Shown here: positions 43,342 to 55,800 of the stretch, piece after piece
How the letters are laid out: the number at the start of each line of letters is the position of its first letter
Numbering within the stretch: the first letter of the stretch is position 1
Assembly (NCBI GenBank): GCA_009193035.1
Contig: SWDT01000007.1
Location: 558,001-622,000 of the forward strand
DNA from: Halicephalobus mephisto
Lineage: Eukaryota > Nematoda > Chromadorea > Rhabditida > Panagrolaimidae
DNA: 64,000 nucleotides
Direction of reading: 5' to 3'
Made by a program: the position numbers and the translations under genes
The notes under the pieces: generated by a model
What the model was told of the DNA's origin: nothing
The model's input: only the letters and a program-made list of their open reading frames with translations
The model's database searches: none

Positions 43342-43719
43342 ATCAATCAGTAGTTAATTTTGCTTGGAAGAATATCTCTCATAAATACTTTAAAATTCTT
43401 TTTTTTTCAATTTATTTTTTATATTTATTATATCACGATTTGTCAATGATTTTAATTTTTTAATAAACACTTTTTTCGGTAAAATTGTTGAATTTTATTT
43501 GTCATTTATAATTGAAGAAAATTACGAAATAAGTAGTGGAAAGATTACTGGGAGATCATACACCAATCTTTTTGAAGACAAGTAGCATCTGAAGTTACTC
43601 CTGATACGAACAATATCTGATTCTTTCTCCAATCATTTGCTTAGTTAAGAATATTTTAGGATTACTAATGGTATTTTGGTTGAAAAAATCAGACATACAA
43701 AACAAGACTGATATTTTTT

Positions 43720-44690
43720 ATTTTTTAAAATTTTCTATATTTTTTAAATTTTCTTTATTTTTTGAATTTTAAATTTTAAAATTTTTTTTATTTTTTAAAT
43801 TTTTAAATTTTCTTTATTTTCTTTATTTTTTGAATTTTTAAATTTTCTTTATTTTTTTAAATTTTTAAATTTTCTTTATTTTTAAAATTTTTGAATTTTC
43901 TTTATCTTCTTTATTTTTTAAATTTTTAAATTTTCTTTATCTTTTTAATTTTTAATATTTGAATTTTCTTTATCTTCTTTATTTTTTTTAAATTTTTAAA
44001 TTTCCTTTATTTTTTGAATTTTTAAATTTTTATTTTTTTAAATTTTTAAATTTTTAAATTTTTAAATTTTTAAATTTTCTTTATCTTCTTGATTTTTTTA
44101 ATTTTCTCTATTTCTTTATTTTCTTTATTTTTTTTTATTTTTTTCTGATATCATATTTCAATCAATAGTCTTAACACGAAGAATACTTCATTATTTTCGA
44201 ATCATGAGTTTTGTTATGCTCACGATTATTAAATAAATTGTCGAAAAAAATTTGAAAACCAAAATAGTCTGTAGTTTAGTTGGATAAGTCTACATCGAAA
44301 TCAAAGTTTGTTCGCAATATCCAGATAGGTAGAGTGAGATTTCCATATTCCCATTTGTGTAAACTTTCCAATTAAATCTGCAGCTTGCCCGCAACATTCA
44401 GACAAGCCAACATGCCTGATTTTTACGTACAAATTCAAACTTCGATTTTTACGTACAAATTTAAACTTCGAATTTTACGTACAAATTTAAACTTCGATTT
44501 TTACGTACAAATTCAAACTTCGAATTTTACGTACAAATTCAAATTTCGAATTTTACGTACAAATTCAAATTTCGAATTTTACGTACAAATTCAAACTTCG
44601 AATTTTACGTGCAAATTCAAACTTCGATTTTTACGTACAAATTCAAACTTCGAATTTTACGTACAAATTCAAATTTCGAATTTTATGTCG
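43720..44690. repeat. Low-complexity A/T tract and 27 bp tandem repeat
   Basis: 43720-44150 is made of TTTAAATTTTCTTTATTTTT words. 44417-44690 has about ten copies of a 27-base unit, TTTTACGTACAAATTCAAAC plus TTCGAAT. Because 27 is a multiple of three, the plus strand stays open for over 100 codons with a nine-residue period; this is not a gene. Confidence 0.9.
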
Positions 44691-44924
44691 GTAACTTTAC
44701 AAACTGTTGGAACAGAAAGAAAGGACCTGAAGCGATAGCCTGAATATCAGGGAACGTGAAATACTGTAGGACGTGAGTGAAACCTTCGGTTCTAATTGTA
44801 TGGGAAAAGATATAATAATGATCATTTGTATTTTATTGTGTTAATAAAAACCATTAATATACTTTTTTCTATCTTAACACAGACCTTAGGAGTTGTGATC
44901 AATACTACAGTAATCGGACAGCTA

Positions 44925-45451
44925 CAGTAGAACTTGGATATAAAATATCCCCTTGGGACGGGGCAAAGCGTATGTTATAAGAAAGGATATGTTATAGAGG
45001 GGGTAAATTTGAAAACAGGCTAACCAAACTCAACTCACTCAGACCCTATGCTATAATGTGAGATATATTGTAGTGGGGACATCTGTATCTAAGTTCTATT
45101 GTACAGTAGAACTTGAATATAAGATATCCCTTGGGATCAGTCAAAGCGTATGTTATAAGAAAAGATATATCATAGAGGGGATAAATTTGAAGGCAAACTA
45201 ACCAAACTCACTCAGACCGTATGCTATAATGTGAGATATGTTATAGCACGGTATCTGATATCCAAGTTCTATTATACAGTAGAACTTTAGTATAAGGTAC
45301 CCCTTGGGATCAGTCAAAGCGTATGTTATAACAAAGGATATATCATAGCAGGAGCCAATTTGAAGATATACTAACCAAACTCACTCACTCAGACCCTATG
45401 CTATAACCCGAAATATCTTATACCGGGGTATCTTATTTCCAAATTCTACTG
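44925..45451. mobile_element. Triple tandem cluster of family-1 pogo-like MITEs
   Basis: Three copies, about 44925-45101, 45104-45274 and 45277-45451, share terminal words ACAGTAGAACTTGGATATAA and AAGTTCTACTGTA and internal AAAGCGTATGTTATAAGAAA. Neighbouring copies share a single TA between them, so the end of one is the target site of the next. They lie in the opposite internal orientation to the pair at 42816-43165. Confidence 0.85.
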
Positions 45452-46209
45452 TATTTTTCTTTTTCAAGGGTGTAATTAACACTTAATGTTTTTGATTAAA
45501 AATGCAATAAAAGATAAAAATTAACGTTCAAGGAACTCGTAGACTTCGTCAACTTTCCTTCGTGAAAAAATTCTCGAGAACTCATTTGTCGTCGGAACAC
45601 CTGTCGACGAAAGCCTTTGTCTTAAATAATCCCAATCAATCCGCCTTCTTTGTTTTGATTTTTCTTATTTTCTCTTAAAATCATTATAAACAATAAAAAT
45701 AAAAAGTTTTACAAAGTTGTCTTAACGCGAAATTTTTTTAATTTTTTAATTTTTATTAAAATTTTGAATTTTTTACAGATTTTGAAAATTTAGAAATTTT
45801 TTGAATTTTAGAAACTGAAATTTATGACGATTTTGGAAGCTTCTATCAAGTCACGGAGGATTCTAGAATCGTCTACTGGATTCTGAAGGATTCTAAAAAT
45901 GTCCATGAAGTTTTTAAATTTTCCAGAATCTCCTATAAAATTTCCAAAAATTTCAGAATCTGTGTCTGTATTTTTGATGATTTTAAAAATTCCTAAAAAT
46001 TTCTAAAATATTCTCTTTGATTTCAGAAGTTTCAACAAAGATTTTGGAAAATTTCAAAATCCTCTACTGAATTTCAACTACATTCATTAAATTCCGATGA
46101 TTCTAGAAAATTCTGTAATATTTTCGAATAATTCAGCATTTTCCGTCAGATTCTAGAAGCTTCAACGAAACTTTTAAAAGTTTCAGAATCTCCCATTAGA
46201 TTTTGGAAA

Positions 46210-46770
46210 ATTCTGTAATTTTTAGTTATATCGTAAAAAATTTTAAAAATTTCGATAAAAGTATAAATAATTCTGTAAAATTTTCGAAGGTTTTAGAATC
46301 TTTTATTAAATTTTAGAAACTTCTATAATTTTTAGTTATATCGTGAAAAATCCTAAAAATTTCGATAAAAGTATAAATAATTTTGTAAAATTTTAAAAGT
46401 TTCAGAATCTTTTATTAAATTTTAGAAACTTCTATAATTTTCAGTTATATCGTAAAATATCCAAAAAATTTCGATAAAAGTATAAATAATTTTGTAAAAT
46501 TTTAAGTTTCAGAATCTCCCATTAAATTTTAGAAACTTCTATAATTTTCAGTTATATCGTAAAAAATCCTAAAAATTTCGATAAAAGTATAAATAATTCT
46601 GTAAAATTTTCGAAGGTTTTAGAATCTTTTATTAAATTTTAGAAACTTCTATAATTTTCAGTTATATCGTAAAAAATCCAAAAAATTTCGATAAAAATAT
46701 ATATAATTCTGTAAAATTTTAAAAGTTCCAGAATCTTTTATTAAATTTTAGAAACTTCTATAATTTTGAA
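46210..46770. repeat. ~110 bp tandem repeat upstream of the long-intron gene
   Basis: Five copies of a unit with TCAGTTATATCGTAAAAAAT, TTTCGATAAAAGTATAAATA and CTTTTATTAAATTTTAGAAA. It lies just upstream of the first recognised exon. 45460-46210 is AT-rich with related degenerate words (GATTCTAGAA, AATTTCAGAATC) and no gene. Confidence 0.8.
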
Positions 46771-46871
46771 AAGATTCTAAAAAACTTCAGAAACTTTAAA
46801 ATTTCCATAATTTTCTTGTGATATTCTTTGTATAAAATTAAATAATTTTTTTCAGAGAAAAGCGATCCAAA

Positions 46872-49800
46872 ATGTCGTTTCCAACAGATTCTGGAGAAAA
46901 AAATTTATTTCGGTCTCACTTCCGAGCTGCCAGTCCGATTCTGAAGTCAGAAGAACCGGATTTGATCATGGAAATCCAAGAAGACATTCCTGTGGAATCC
47001 ATCAGACAAATGACGTCAGAAAGTAAGTCTATCATTTGACCGCCAAAGTCGGGTCTTCGAAGGGGCTTTTTTCTTATCTTTTTCGTCACAACCCTGTCCA
47101 AACACAACCTCGTGCTCTTCCTGACTTCCTCCGGCTGTTACCAGATAAGGAAACATTCGAATAAATTTTCAGTTATTCGAGTAATTCCAAGATCGTAAAG
47201 CCATCCCTTTCTTTGGGAGGTTTCAGAGCGAAAAGGGGACACATTCAATGTGGAAGACAGGGCGAGTCCGAGTACTGCTGACCCCAGCGGACCCCTAAAG
47301 CCCATAGTTGATCCCTAAAGCTCATAGTTGACCCCTAAAGCCCATAGTTGATCCCTAAAGCTCATACTTGCCCCCTAAAGCTCATAGTTGACCCCTAAAG
47401 TCAATAGTTGATCCCTAAAGTTCATAGTTGACCCCTAAAGCCCATAGTTGATCCCCTAAAGCTCATACTTGCCCCCTAAAGTCCATAGTTGACCCCTAAA
47501 GCTCATAGTTGACCTCTAAAAACCAAAGTTGACCTTAGGGGTCAAGGTGGCAAGCCCATCTTCGCCATATCCAGAAGTTTCCCAAAAATTCCGGATATCT
47601 GCGGATTTGGAAAGTTCTGTCAAATTCGATTATTGGGCCCTTTTTATCTTTACCTTTTTTTATCGGGTAGTTCTAATCTGGAAAGCACACTATCGGGTTT
47701 TTTATAAAAAACGGTGATTTTTGCCACATGATCTCGAGGAAAATTTTTGACGTGGATTTTTGGAACTTTTCAATCAAGACCGGAAAGTTCATATTTTTAA
47801 AGTTAAATGATTTTTAAAAATTTCAACTTATGTGATTTTAAAGACAAAAATTTTTCATAAAATCTCAGAAATCTGTCTCGACGGGAATTTTTGGAGTTTT
47901 CCAATTAGGACCGAAAATTGTTAATTTTTAATTTTGCATGGTATTTAAAAATTTTAAATTATATTATTATAGAAAACAAAAGTTTCTACGAAATTTAAAG
48001 AATCTGTCTCGACGGGAATTTTTGGAACTTTCAAATTAGGACCGAAATATAGAATTTTTAAATTTTTCGAATTAGAACCAAAACTGCAAAAATAACTCTG
48101 AAAATTTCTAAAATCTTGTATGTTATATATTTTATTCAAAAATGATTTTTTTATTCGAAAATTATACTGTTTTTAGAATTAATTTTAAAAAATAATAATT
48201 TTATCAACTTTCTTGACAGGACCAAAACTGCAAAAATAACTTCAAAAATTTCTAAAATCTTGTATGTTATATATTTTATTCAAAAATGATTTTTTTATTC
48301 GAAATAATTTTCCTTTTTTTATTCGAAAATTATACTGTTTTTAAAATTAATTTTAAAAAATAATAATTTTATCAACTTTTTCGGCAGGACCAAAACTGCA
48401 AAAATAACTTAAAAATTTTAAAATCATAATTTTATCAAAAAATCTTTGAAATTATTTATTTTTCCTATATTTCAAAACCCCAGTTCTTTTCTGAATCGGT
48501 TAAGAAATATTGATCTTATTCACTTCCTGAACAAAATCAAAACTAAAAAAACTTTAAAAAATTTAAAAAACTTTAAAAACTAAAAAAACTAAAAACTAAA
48601 AAAATTAAAAATTAAAAAAACTTAAAAAACTTAAAAAACTAAAAAAATTAAAAACTTTAAAAACTGAAAAAAAATTAAAAACTAAAAAAACTGAAAAAAT
48701 TAAAAAAAACTAAAAAAATTAAAAACTTTAAAAACTAAAAAAACTTTAAAAACTGAAAATTTCGAAACCATACATTATGCCACGTAGTTTTATTTAAAAA
48801 TAAAAATCATAAAATAGTCGAAAACTATCTACTTTTTTCGCGTTTTTAAAGTTTACTTTTTTCAGACCAATTGAGGAATATTAATTTTATTTAGCATGTA
48901 GATTAAGTTATAGTGTAATAAGGATTTTAAAAACTTGAAAATTGTATGTTACGCAGGGCAATAGGAAAAAAATATAAAATGAGAAAAAATAAGAAGAAAA
49001 AAATATAAAAAGAAAAAATATAAGAGAAGAAAATATAAGAAGAAAAAAATATAAGAAGATAAAATATTAAGCCAATTATGATATCCCGGAATTTTACATA
49101 GTATTGTTATCACCATGATCTAGGTGCCTAAGCCCGATCCCAAAAGTCGATTTCCACACATAATTAGTCATTTATTTCATAATTTATATTTTTTTTCTTA
49201 TATTTTTTTTCTTATATTTTTTTCCTTATATTTTTTTCCTTATATTTTTCTCGTTCACGATTGCGTAGTGTTGTCCAAGTACTGTAAAGATGATTAAAAA
49301 CGACCAATTTTTATGTGTTTTCAAACTTCAGAGTTTCCATTCAATCAGCTGAGAAGACGGTGATCTCATGTACTTTTCGGACTGGGACCAAAATGTAGGA
49401 AAAACTTTGGAAATTCCAGAATTTTACATATCATATTACTTTGCTCAAAAATCATCCAGAAAATTTTCCAAAATAGTTTGTTTATTCCAAATTTCTAAAT
49501 CCAAAGTCTTAGTTAATCAGCTGGAAAAACAATGATCCCATCTGCTTTTTGGATTAGGCTAAAATATGGGGGATTCTAGGAAGTTTTACAATCATATATG
49601 ATGTTATACAGTGATCCAATAATCATTAAAAATTTTCCGAATGTAGTTCATCTCACATCCTCAAGTCTTAGTTTTTACTGAATCGACTGAAAAAACAATG
49701 AGCTCGTTCATTTTCTGAATTAAGTCAAAGTATAATATGAATTCTGAAAAGTTCTAATATCATATATAATGTTACATAGTGATATCTAAGGATTATCAAA

Positions 49801-52800
49801 AAAATTTCTCAAAGTAGTTTGTTTACCCCAAATCCATGAACCTAACCTCTTACTGAATCAGCTGGAAAAACAGTGATCTTATCTATTTTCTGGATTATCG
49901 AGAATTCTAAGAAGTTTTACGATCATATATAGTGTTACATGGTGATATTCAAAGATCATCAAAAAAATCTTCCAAAATACTTTATTTACCCCAAATCTAC
50001 GAACCTAACCTCTTACTGAATCAGCTGGAAAAACAGTGATCGTATCTATTTTCTGGATTATCGAGAATTCTAAGAAGTTTTACGATCATATATAGTGTTA
50101 TATAGTGATATCTAAGGATTATCAAAAAAAAATCTTCCAAAGCACTTTGTTTACCCCAAATCTACGAACCTAACCTCTTACTGAATCAGCTGGAAAAACA
50201 GTGATCTCATCCGTTTTCTGGACTGGGCCGAAAGTGCAGAGAAAACTCAAAAGACAGAGCGCGTGTTGCCTCCAGCCGCGTGACTCTGCTCGTGCTCTCT
50301 CGCTGGATGCCACATTGACTCTCTCACTGACCGAGACTCCTGACACGATTTTACTTTCATTGTTGCAAAATTCCACAATGAATTTCAACAATCTAGAAAA
50401 CTTAGTTGAAGACAGATTTGACATTTGATAGGCGCGGAAAATTGTTTTAAAAAATATTTTTTTTCAAAGACAGACAAACCGATTTTTTTCGTTTGTCTTT
50501 TTAAACAATCATTTTTTAAAAAAAAAAAAAATGATTTTGACCTCGTGTATTTGTTCATTATTTTTAACCGGAACGAATTTTGAACATTTTTCAACAAAAT
50601 TATCGATGTTTTTTAATCAAAATTTTCTTCGTCATTCGATTTTTAATTTTTTTTAAAATCAAACTTGTTCGATAATGTCGAAATCCATTTTTGGTCATAG
50701 TCTTTAAAAATTCGATTTTTATAAAAGTTAATTTCTGCAAAATTTTCGGGATGTTCTATGATTTTTAAATTTTTAGAATTTGTTAAATTTTAGAAAACTT
50801 AGAATTTTTAAATTTTTAAAATTTTGTAGAAATTTTTGAATTTTTAGAATTTGTTGAATTTTTTTAAAATTTTTAAAATTTGTTAAATTTTTTTGAAAAT
50901 TTTTAAAATTTTGTAGAAATTTTAGAAAACTTAGAATTTTTAGAATTTTAGAATTTTTTAAAATTTTAAAGTTTTAAATCAATTTTTTTGAAATAAATTC
51001 TTTTGATTTTTTAAATTTTCTTTAAATATATTTTTTAAATTTTCTTTAAATTTATTTTTTTGATTTTCTTTAAATATATTTTTTTGATTTTTTTAAAATA
51101 AATTTTTTTGATTTTTTAAATTTTCTTTAAATATATTTTTTAAATTTTCTTTAAATTTATTTTTTTGATTTTCTTTAAATATATTTTTTTGATTTTTTTA
51201 AAATAAATTTTTTTGATTTTTTAAATTTTCTTTAAATTTATTTTTTTAATTTTTTTAAAATTTATTTTTTTGATTTTTTTAAAATTAATTGTGTCATTAA
51301 TGATTGAAAATTAAAACCGATGATTTAATTGATGGACAGGAAAAAAGAAACATCAATCAGCTGTTTTGAGAACCTTGAATCGACAGATAATCGTTTACCA
51401 CGTGTTTCCGGGTCTGTGGGGTCTTTCAATTTTTTATTTTTTTCAGTCGAGGATTTAACTGATATAGCCAGAAGAGATTCGTTTTCATCCATCAGTAGCT
51501 GTGGTCAACGACAACAATTCAAAACAGCTTTAGTAAATCTCCAAGACACCTTATTTGGCGAGAGAGAGAAAACTCCAAAAAAAATCATGGATGTAAGTTT
51601 TTAATTTCTCAAACATTTTCGAAAATTAAATTAAAATTTTATTTTTTAAATATTTCCAAAAATCTTAAAAATTATAAATTAAAATTTTATTTTTTAAATA
51701 TTTTCAAAAATTTTCGAAAATTAAATTCAAATTTTATTTTTTAAATATTTTCGAAATTAAAAAAATTTTTTAAATTCAAATTTTATTTTTTAGATATTTC
51801 CAAAAGTTTTAAAAACTTTAAATTAAAACTTTATTTTTTTTAGATATTTTCAAAATTAAAAAAAATTTTTAAATTTAGTTTTTTTTTAATTTTTGAAAAT
51901 ATCTAAAAAAATAAAATTTTAATTAGTTTTTTTAATTTTTTTATTTATATTTTTTGATAGTTTTAATCTTGAAGGATCAGTAATCAAATTTTTGATTGAA
52001 GGATGATTCAGACCTTATTCATGATGAAACTGAAAATTGCAGTTTGTCGTTGAAGAAAAATCACTAAATAAAAAATATTGATCCCATCATGAATGATTTT
52101 TATTTTCCTTCTATCAGAAACTTAATTATTAGTTGTGAAGAAATTTTAAATAAAAATATAATTCAAAAATAATTAAGCATTTTTCGTGCCAGGACCAAAA
52201 GTAAAAATATTTCAAAAAAAATCTTTGGTCCTGCAACGAATAATTTTTTTTAATTAAAAATTTAATTATTGGTTTAGAAGAGATTTTAAATAAAAATATA
52301 ATTCAGAAATAATTAAGCATTTTTCGTGCCAGGACCAAAAATAAAAATATTTGGTTTTAACACGAATAATTTTTTTTAAATTAAAAATTTAATTACTAGT
52401 TCTGAAGAAATTTTAAATAAAAATATAATTTAAAAATAATTAAACATTTTTCGTGCCAGGACCAAAAAATAAAAATCTTTGGTCTTGCAACGAATAATTT
52501 GTTTTAATTAAAAATTTAATTATTGGTTTGAAAAAATTTTAAAAATATAATTCAGAAATAATTAAACAATTTTCGTGCCAGGACCAAAAATAAAGATATT
52601 TCAAAAAAATCTTTGGTCTTGTCGCGAATAATCCTTAATTTTTCCTTGAATCAAAACTTTGGTTACTTTACTTTTACTTTTACTTTTACTTTTACTTTTA
52701 CTTTTACTTTTACTTTTACTTTTACTTTTACTTTTACTTTTACTTTTACTTTTACTTTTACTTTTACTTTTACTTTTACTTTTACTTTTACTTTGCTCAA

Positions 52801-55800
52801 AAATCAAAAGCTTGCAAATACAAATTAATTATAATTGTTCTGCTTCTTTGACCTATAAAACTTTGGTTAATGATCCTAAAAAACTTAACTCGTGATCAAA
52901 AATGACTCAATCATTATTTACGTCAATACCACTTGAACCATGCACTTAGACAAAAAAAAAACAAAAATTGTCGAAAATTTTTCGGTCCTCCCACGAATAT
53001 TGTTTAGTTTTTATTTTCCGCAATTCAACTGTTTAAAAAATTTCTAATATACAGTAATCAAGGAAGAAACTAAAAATTATTCGTTTCTGGACCACTGAAT
53101 TATGTTTTTTAAATAAATTGGTCCCACCACGAATATTGTTTAGTTTTTATTTTCCGTAATTCAATTGTTTAAAAAATTTCTAATATACAGTAATCAAAGA
53201 AGAAGCTAAAAATTATTCGTTTCTGGACCACTGAATTATGTTTTTTAAATAAATTGGTCCCACCACGAATATTGTTTTATTTTTATTTTCCGCAATTCAA
53301 CTGTTTAAAAAATTTCCAATGTACAGTAATCATATCTATAATCAAAAACTATTTGTTTCAAGACCATTAAATCACACTTTTAAAAAATTGGTCCCGTCAC
53401 GAATATTGTTTTTTAAATTTGATCGATTTTTTTTGAAAATTTGTGTCAATAAAAATCAGAATATATGCAAAAATGGAAAATATTTTTATTTTGCAATTAT
53501 GACGAAATCTGGCCATGACCTCAAAATTAAAATTTTCGTTTTGCAGCCGACCGTCTCTCACACTGGAGATTCCGACCACGAATTCGAGCACTTGGATGCC
53601 CCAGATCCGGCTGAACTCGCTCAATACCAATCCGGAAAAGTTAGTTTTTAAAATTAAGCTAAAAACTAAAAACTAAAAATAAAAAAAAATTGATGTAATT
53701 TTTTTCAATTTTTGAATTCCCGCCAAACGAGCGAAGTAGTGCAGAAGAGGAAAAAGTGGCAAATCTGGCAAGTACTACGAAACCGACTCGCTATCTTATT
53801 TTTCTAAATTTTAGGATTTGTCAAGTTTTTTAAAAATCATTTTCAAAATTATTTCGTAAAAATTTGTTTTTCGAATTTTTTACAATAACATGGCTCTTTT
53901 GTGATTTTGAAATTCCCGCGCAGGTGCGAGTGAAAGCAAAAAAATGATAAATCTGACTGTGCATTTCGAAAGTTGACTAATTCTCACTTTTTATTTTTTA
54001 GTTGATTTTTGAAATTTTCTATAAAATCCTAAAAATTAAAATCACAGTGATTATATATTGATTTTTATTTTTTTAGGATGATTATATATATTTTTTTAGG
54101 ATAACTATATATCAATTTTTATTTTTTTACAATAATTATATATTGATTTCTATTTTTTTTACAATAATTATATATTGATTTTTATTTTTTTTACAATAAT
54201 TTTATATCAATTTTTATCTTTTAATAATAATTATATATCAATTTTTATTTTTTTAGGACAACTATATATCAATTTTTATTTTTTTTACAATAATTATGTA
54301 TTGATTTTTGTTTTTTTTACAATAATTATGTATTGATTTTTGTTTTTTTTACAATAATTTTATATCAATTTTTATTTTTTTACAATAATTTTATATCAAT
54401 TGCATTTTTTTACAATAATTTTATATCAATTGTATTTTTTATAGAAACTAGAGTGGAGTGATTCTCAACTGCCAAGTCTATATATTATCATTAATTAATT
54501 TTATATCCAATTTTTTATCATTTTTATTTCTTAATGGTAGAGCCAGCTATGTTCGCAGTTGTTGCGAACTCTGACGTGTTCTATGGTTTTCCCAGTCCGC
54601 ACTTGATCGAAGTCCTTTGCTTAGGGTTTGTCTCCTAATAACATGTCCCAGCAACGCCGACACAATGCAAATAGGATTAAAGCGATATATCACTAGCTGC
54701 ACTCTGTCATGGATAAGGTTCATATATCAGTGTTCGAATTAGTACTTCTGTTGTTCTTAGTAAGCACAAAATTCGTCTTTTAGGCCAGATCCCACTTGTG
54801 TTAGTAAACGAGTAAATTGATCTTGATAATCAGGGGCTTTCGTTGTGAGAATCGATTTTTTGCTTTTCGATAAAATTCACATGCCAACTTTGAACTTGAT
54901 ATACAGTCAAACTTGGATATAAAATACCCCCTTGGAATGGGGTAAAGCGTATATTATAAGAAAAGATATATCATAGAGGAGGTAAATTTGAAGACAGACT
55001 AACCAAACTCAGATCGTATACTATAATGTGAGATATGTTATAGCACGGTATCTGATATCCAAGTTCTATTCTACAGTCAAACTTGAATATAAGATACCCC
55101 TTGGGATCAGTCAAAGCGTATGTTATAACAAAGGATATATCATAGAGGGGGTATATTATATCCAAGTTCTACTGCATTAACAAATTACTAACTACAACAC
55201 TAACATAATATATTTTCCCTCTATAATGGTGATTCCAGAAATCCAGTTAATAAAATACATTAGAACTTGAATATAAGATACCCCTTGGAACCGGCCAAAG
55301 CGTATGTTATAAGGAAGGATATATCATAGCGAGGGTCAATTTGAATATATACTAACCAAACTCAGACCCTATGCTATAACCCGAAATATCTTATAGCGGA
55401 ATTATCTTATTTCCAAGTTCTGCTGTATTTTTCTTTAGATATATAATTGATTTTTAGACTAGGTTCTACTTTCATCAATATGAGGAACATTTTTTATAAT
55501 AATTAAAAATTCTTGTGTCAGAAGTTAGCTTCATATTTTTTGACAAATAGGATCTATATATCAATTTTAGACTTAATACTTTCGTTGTTCTTACTTTATA
55601 TGCATAGTTGTTATTTGTGCCCAACTTGTACTGGTAAAAATGGACCTACAGTAATCAGGAACTTTCGTGGCGAGAGTTGATTTCGTATTTTTAAAAAATA
55701 AAGTTCGTACATCAATTTTATACTTTTTACTTTGACATATTTGTTTTTACTTTACATATATGGTTTGCTTTTAGGCTAAATTTCATTAGTGTTTTAGTAA

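Noticed and set aside
44385..44738. 117-codon frame with nine-residue periodicity
   Set aside because: The 27-base tandem repeat is a multiple of three, so it stays open by arithmetic.
52601..52895. Lys-Ser, Leu and Phe-Thr polymer frames
   Set aside because: Translations of the hexanucleotide microsatellite.
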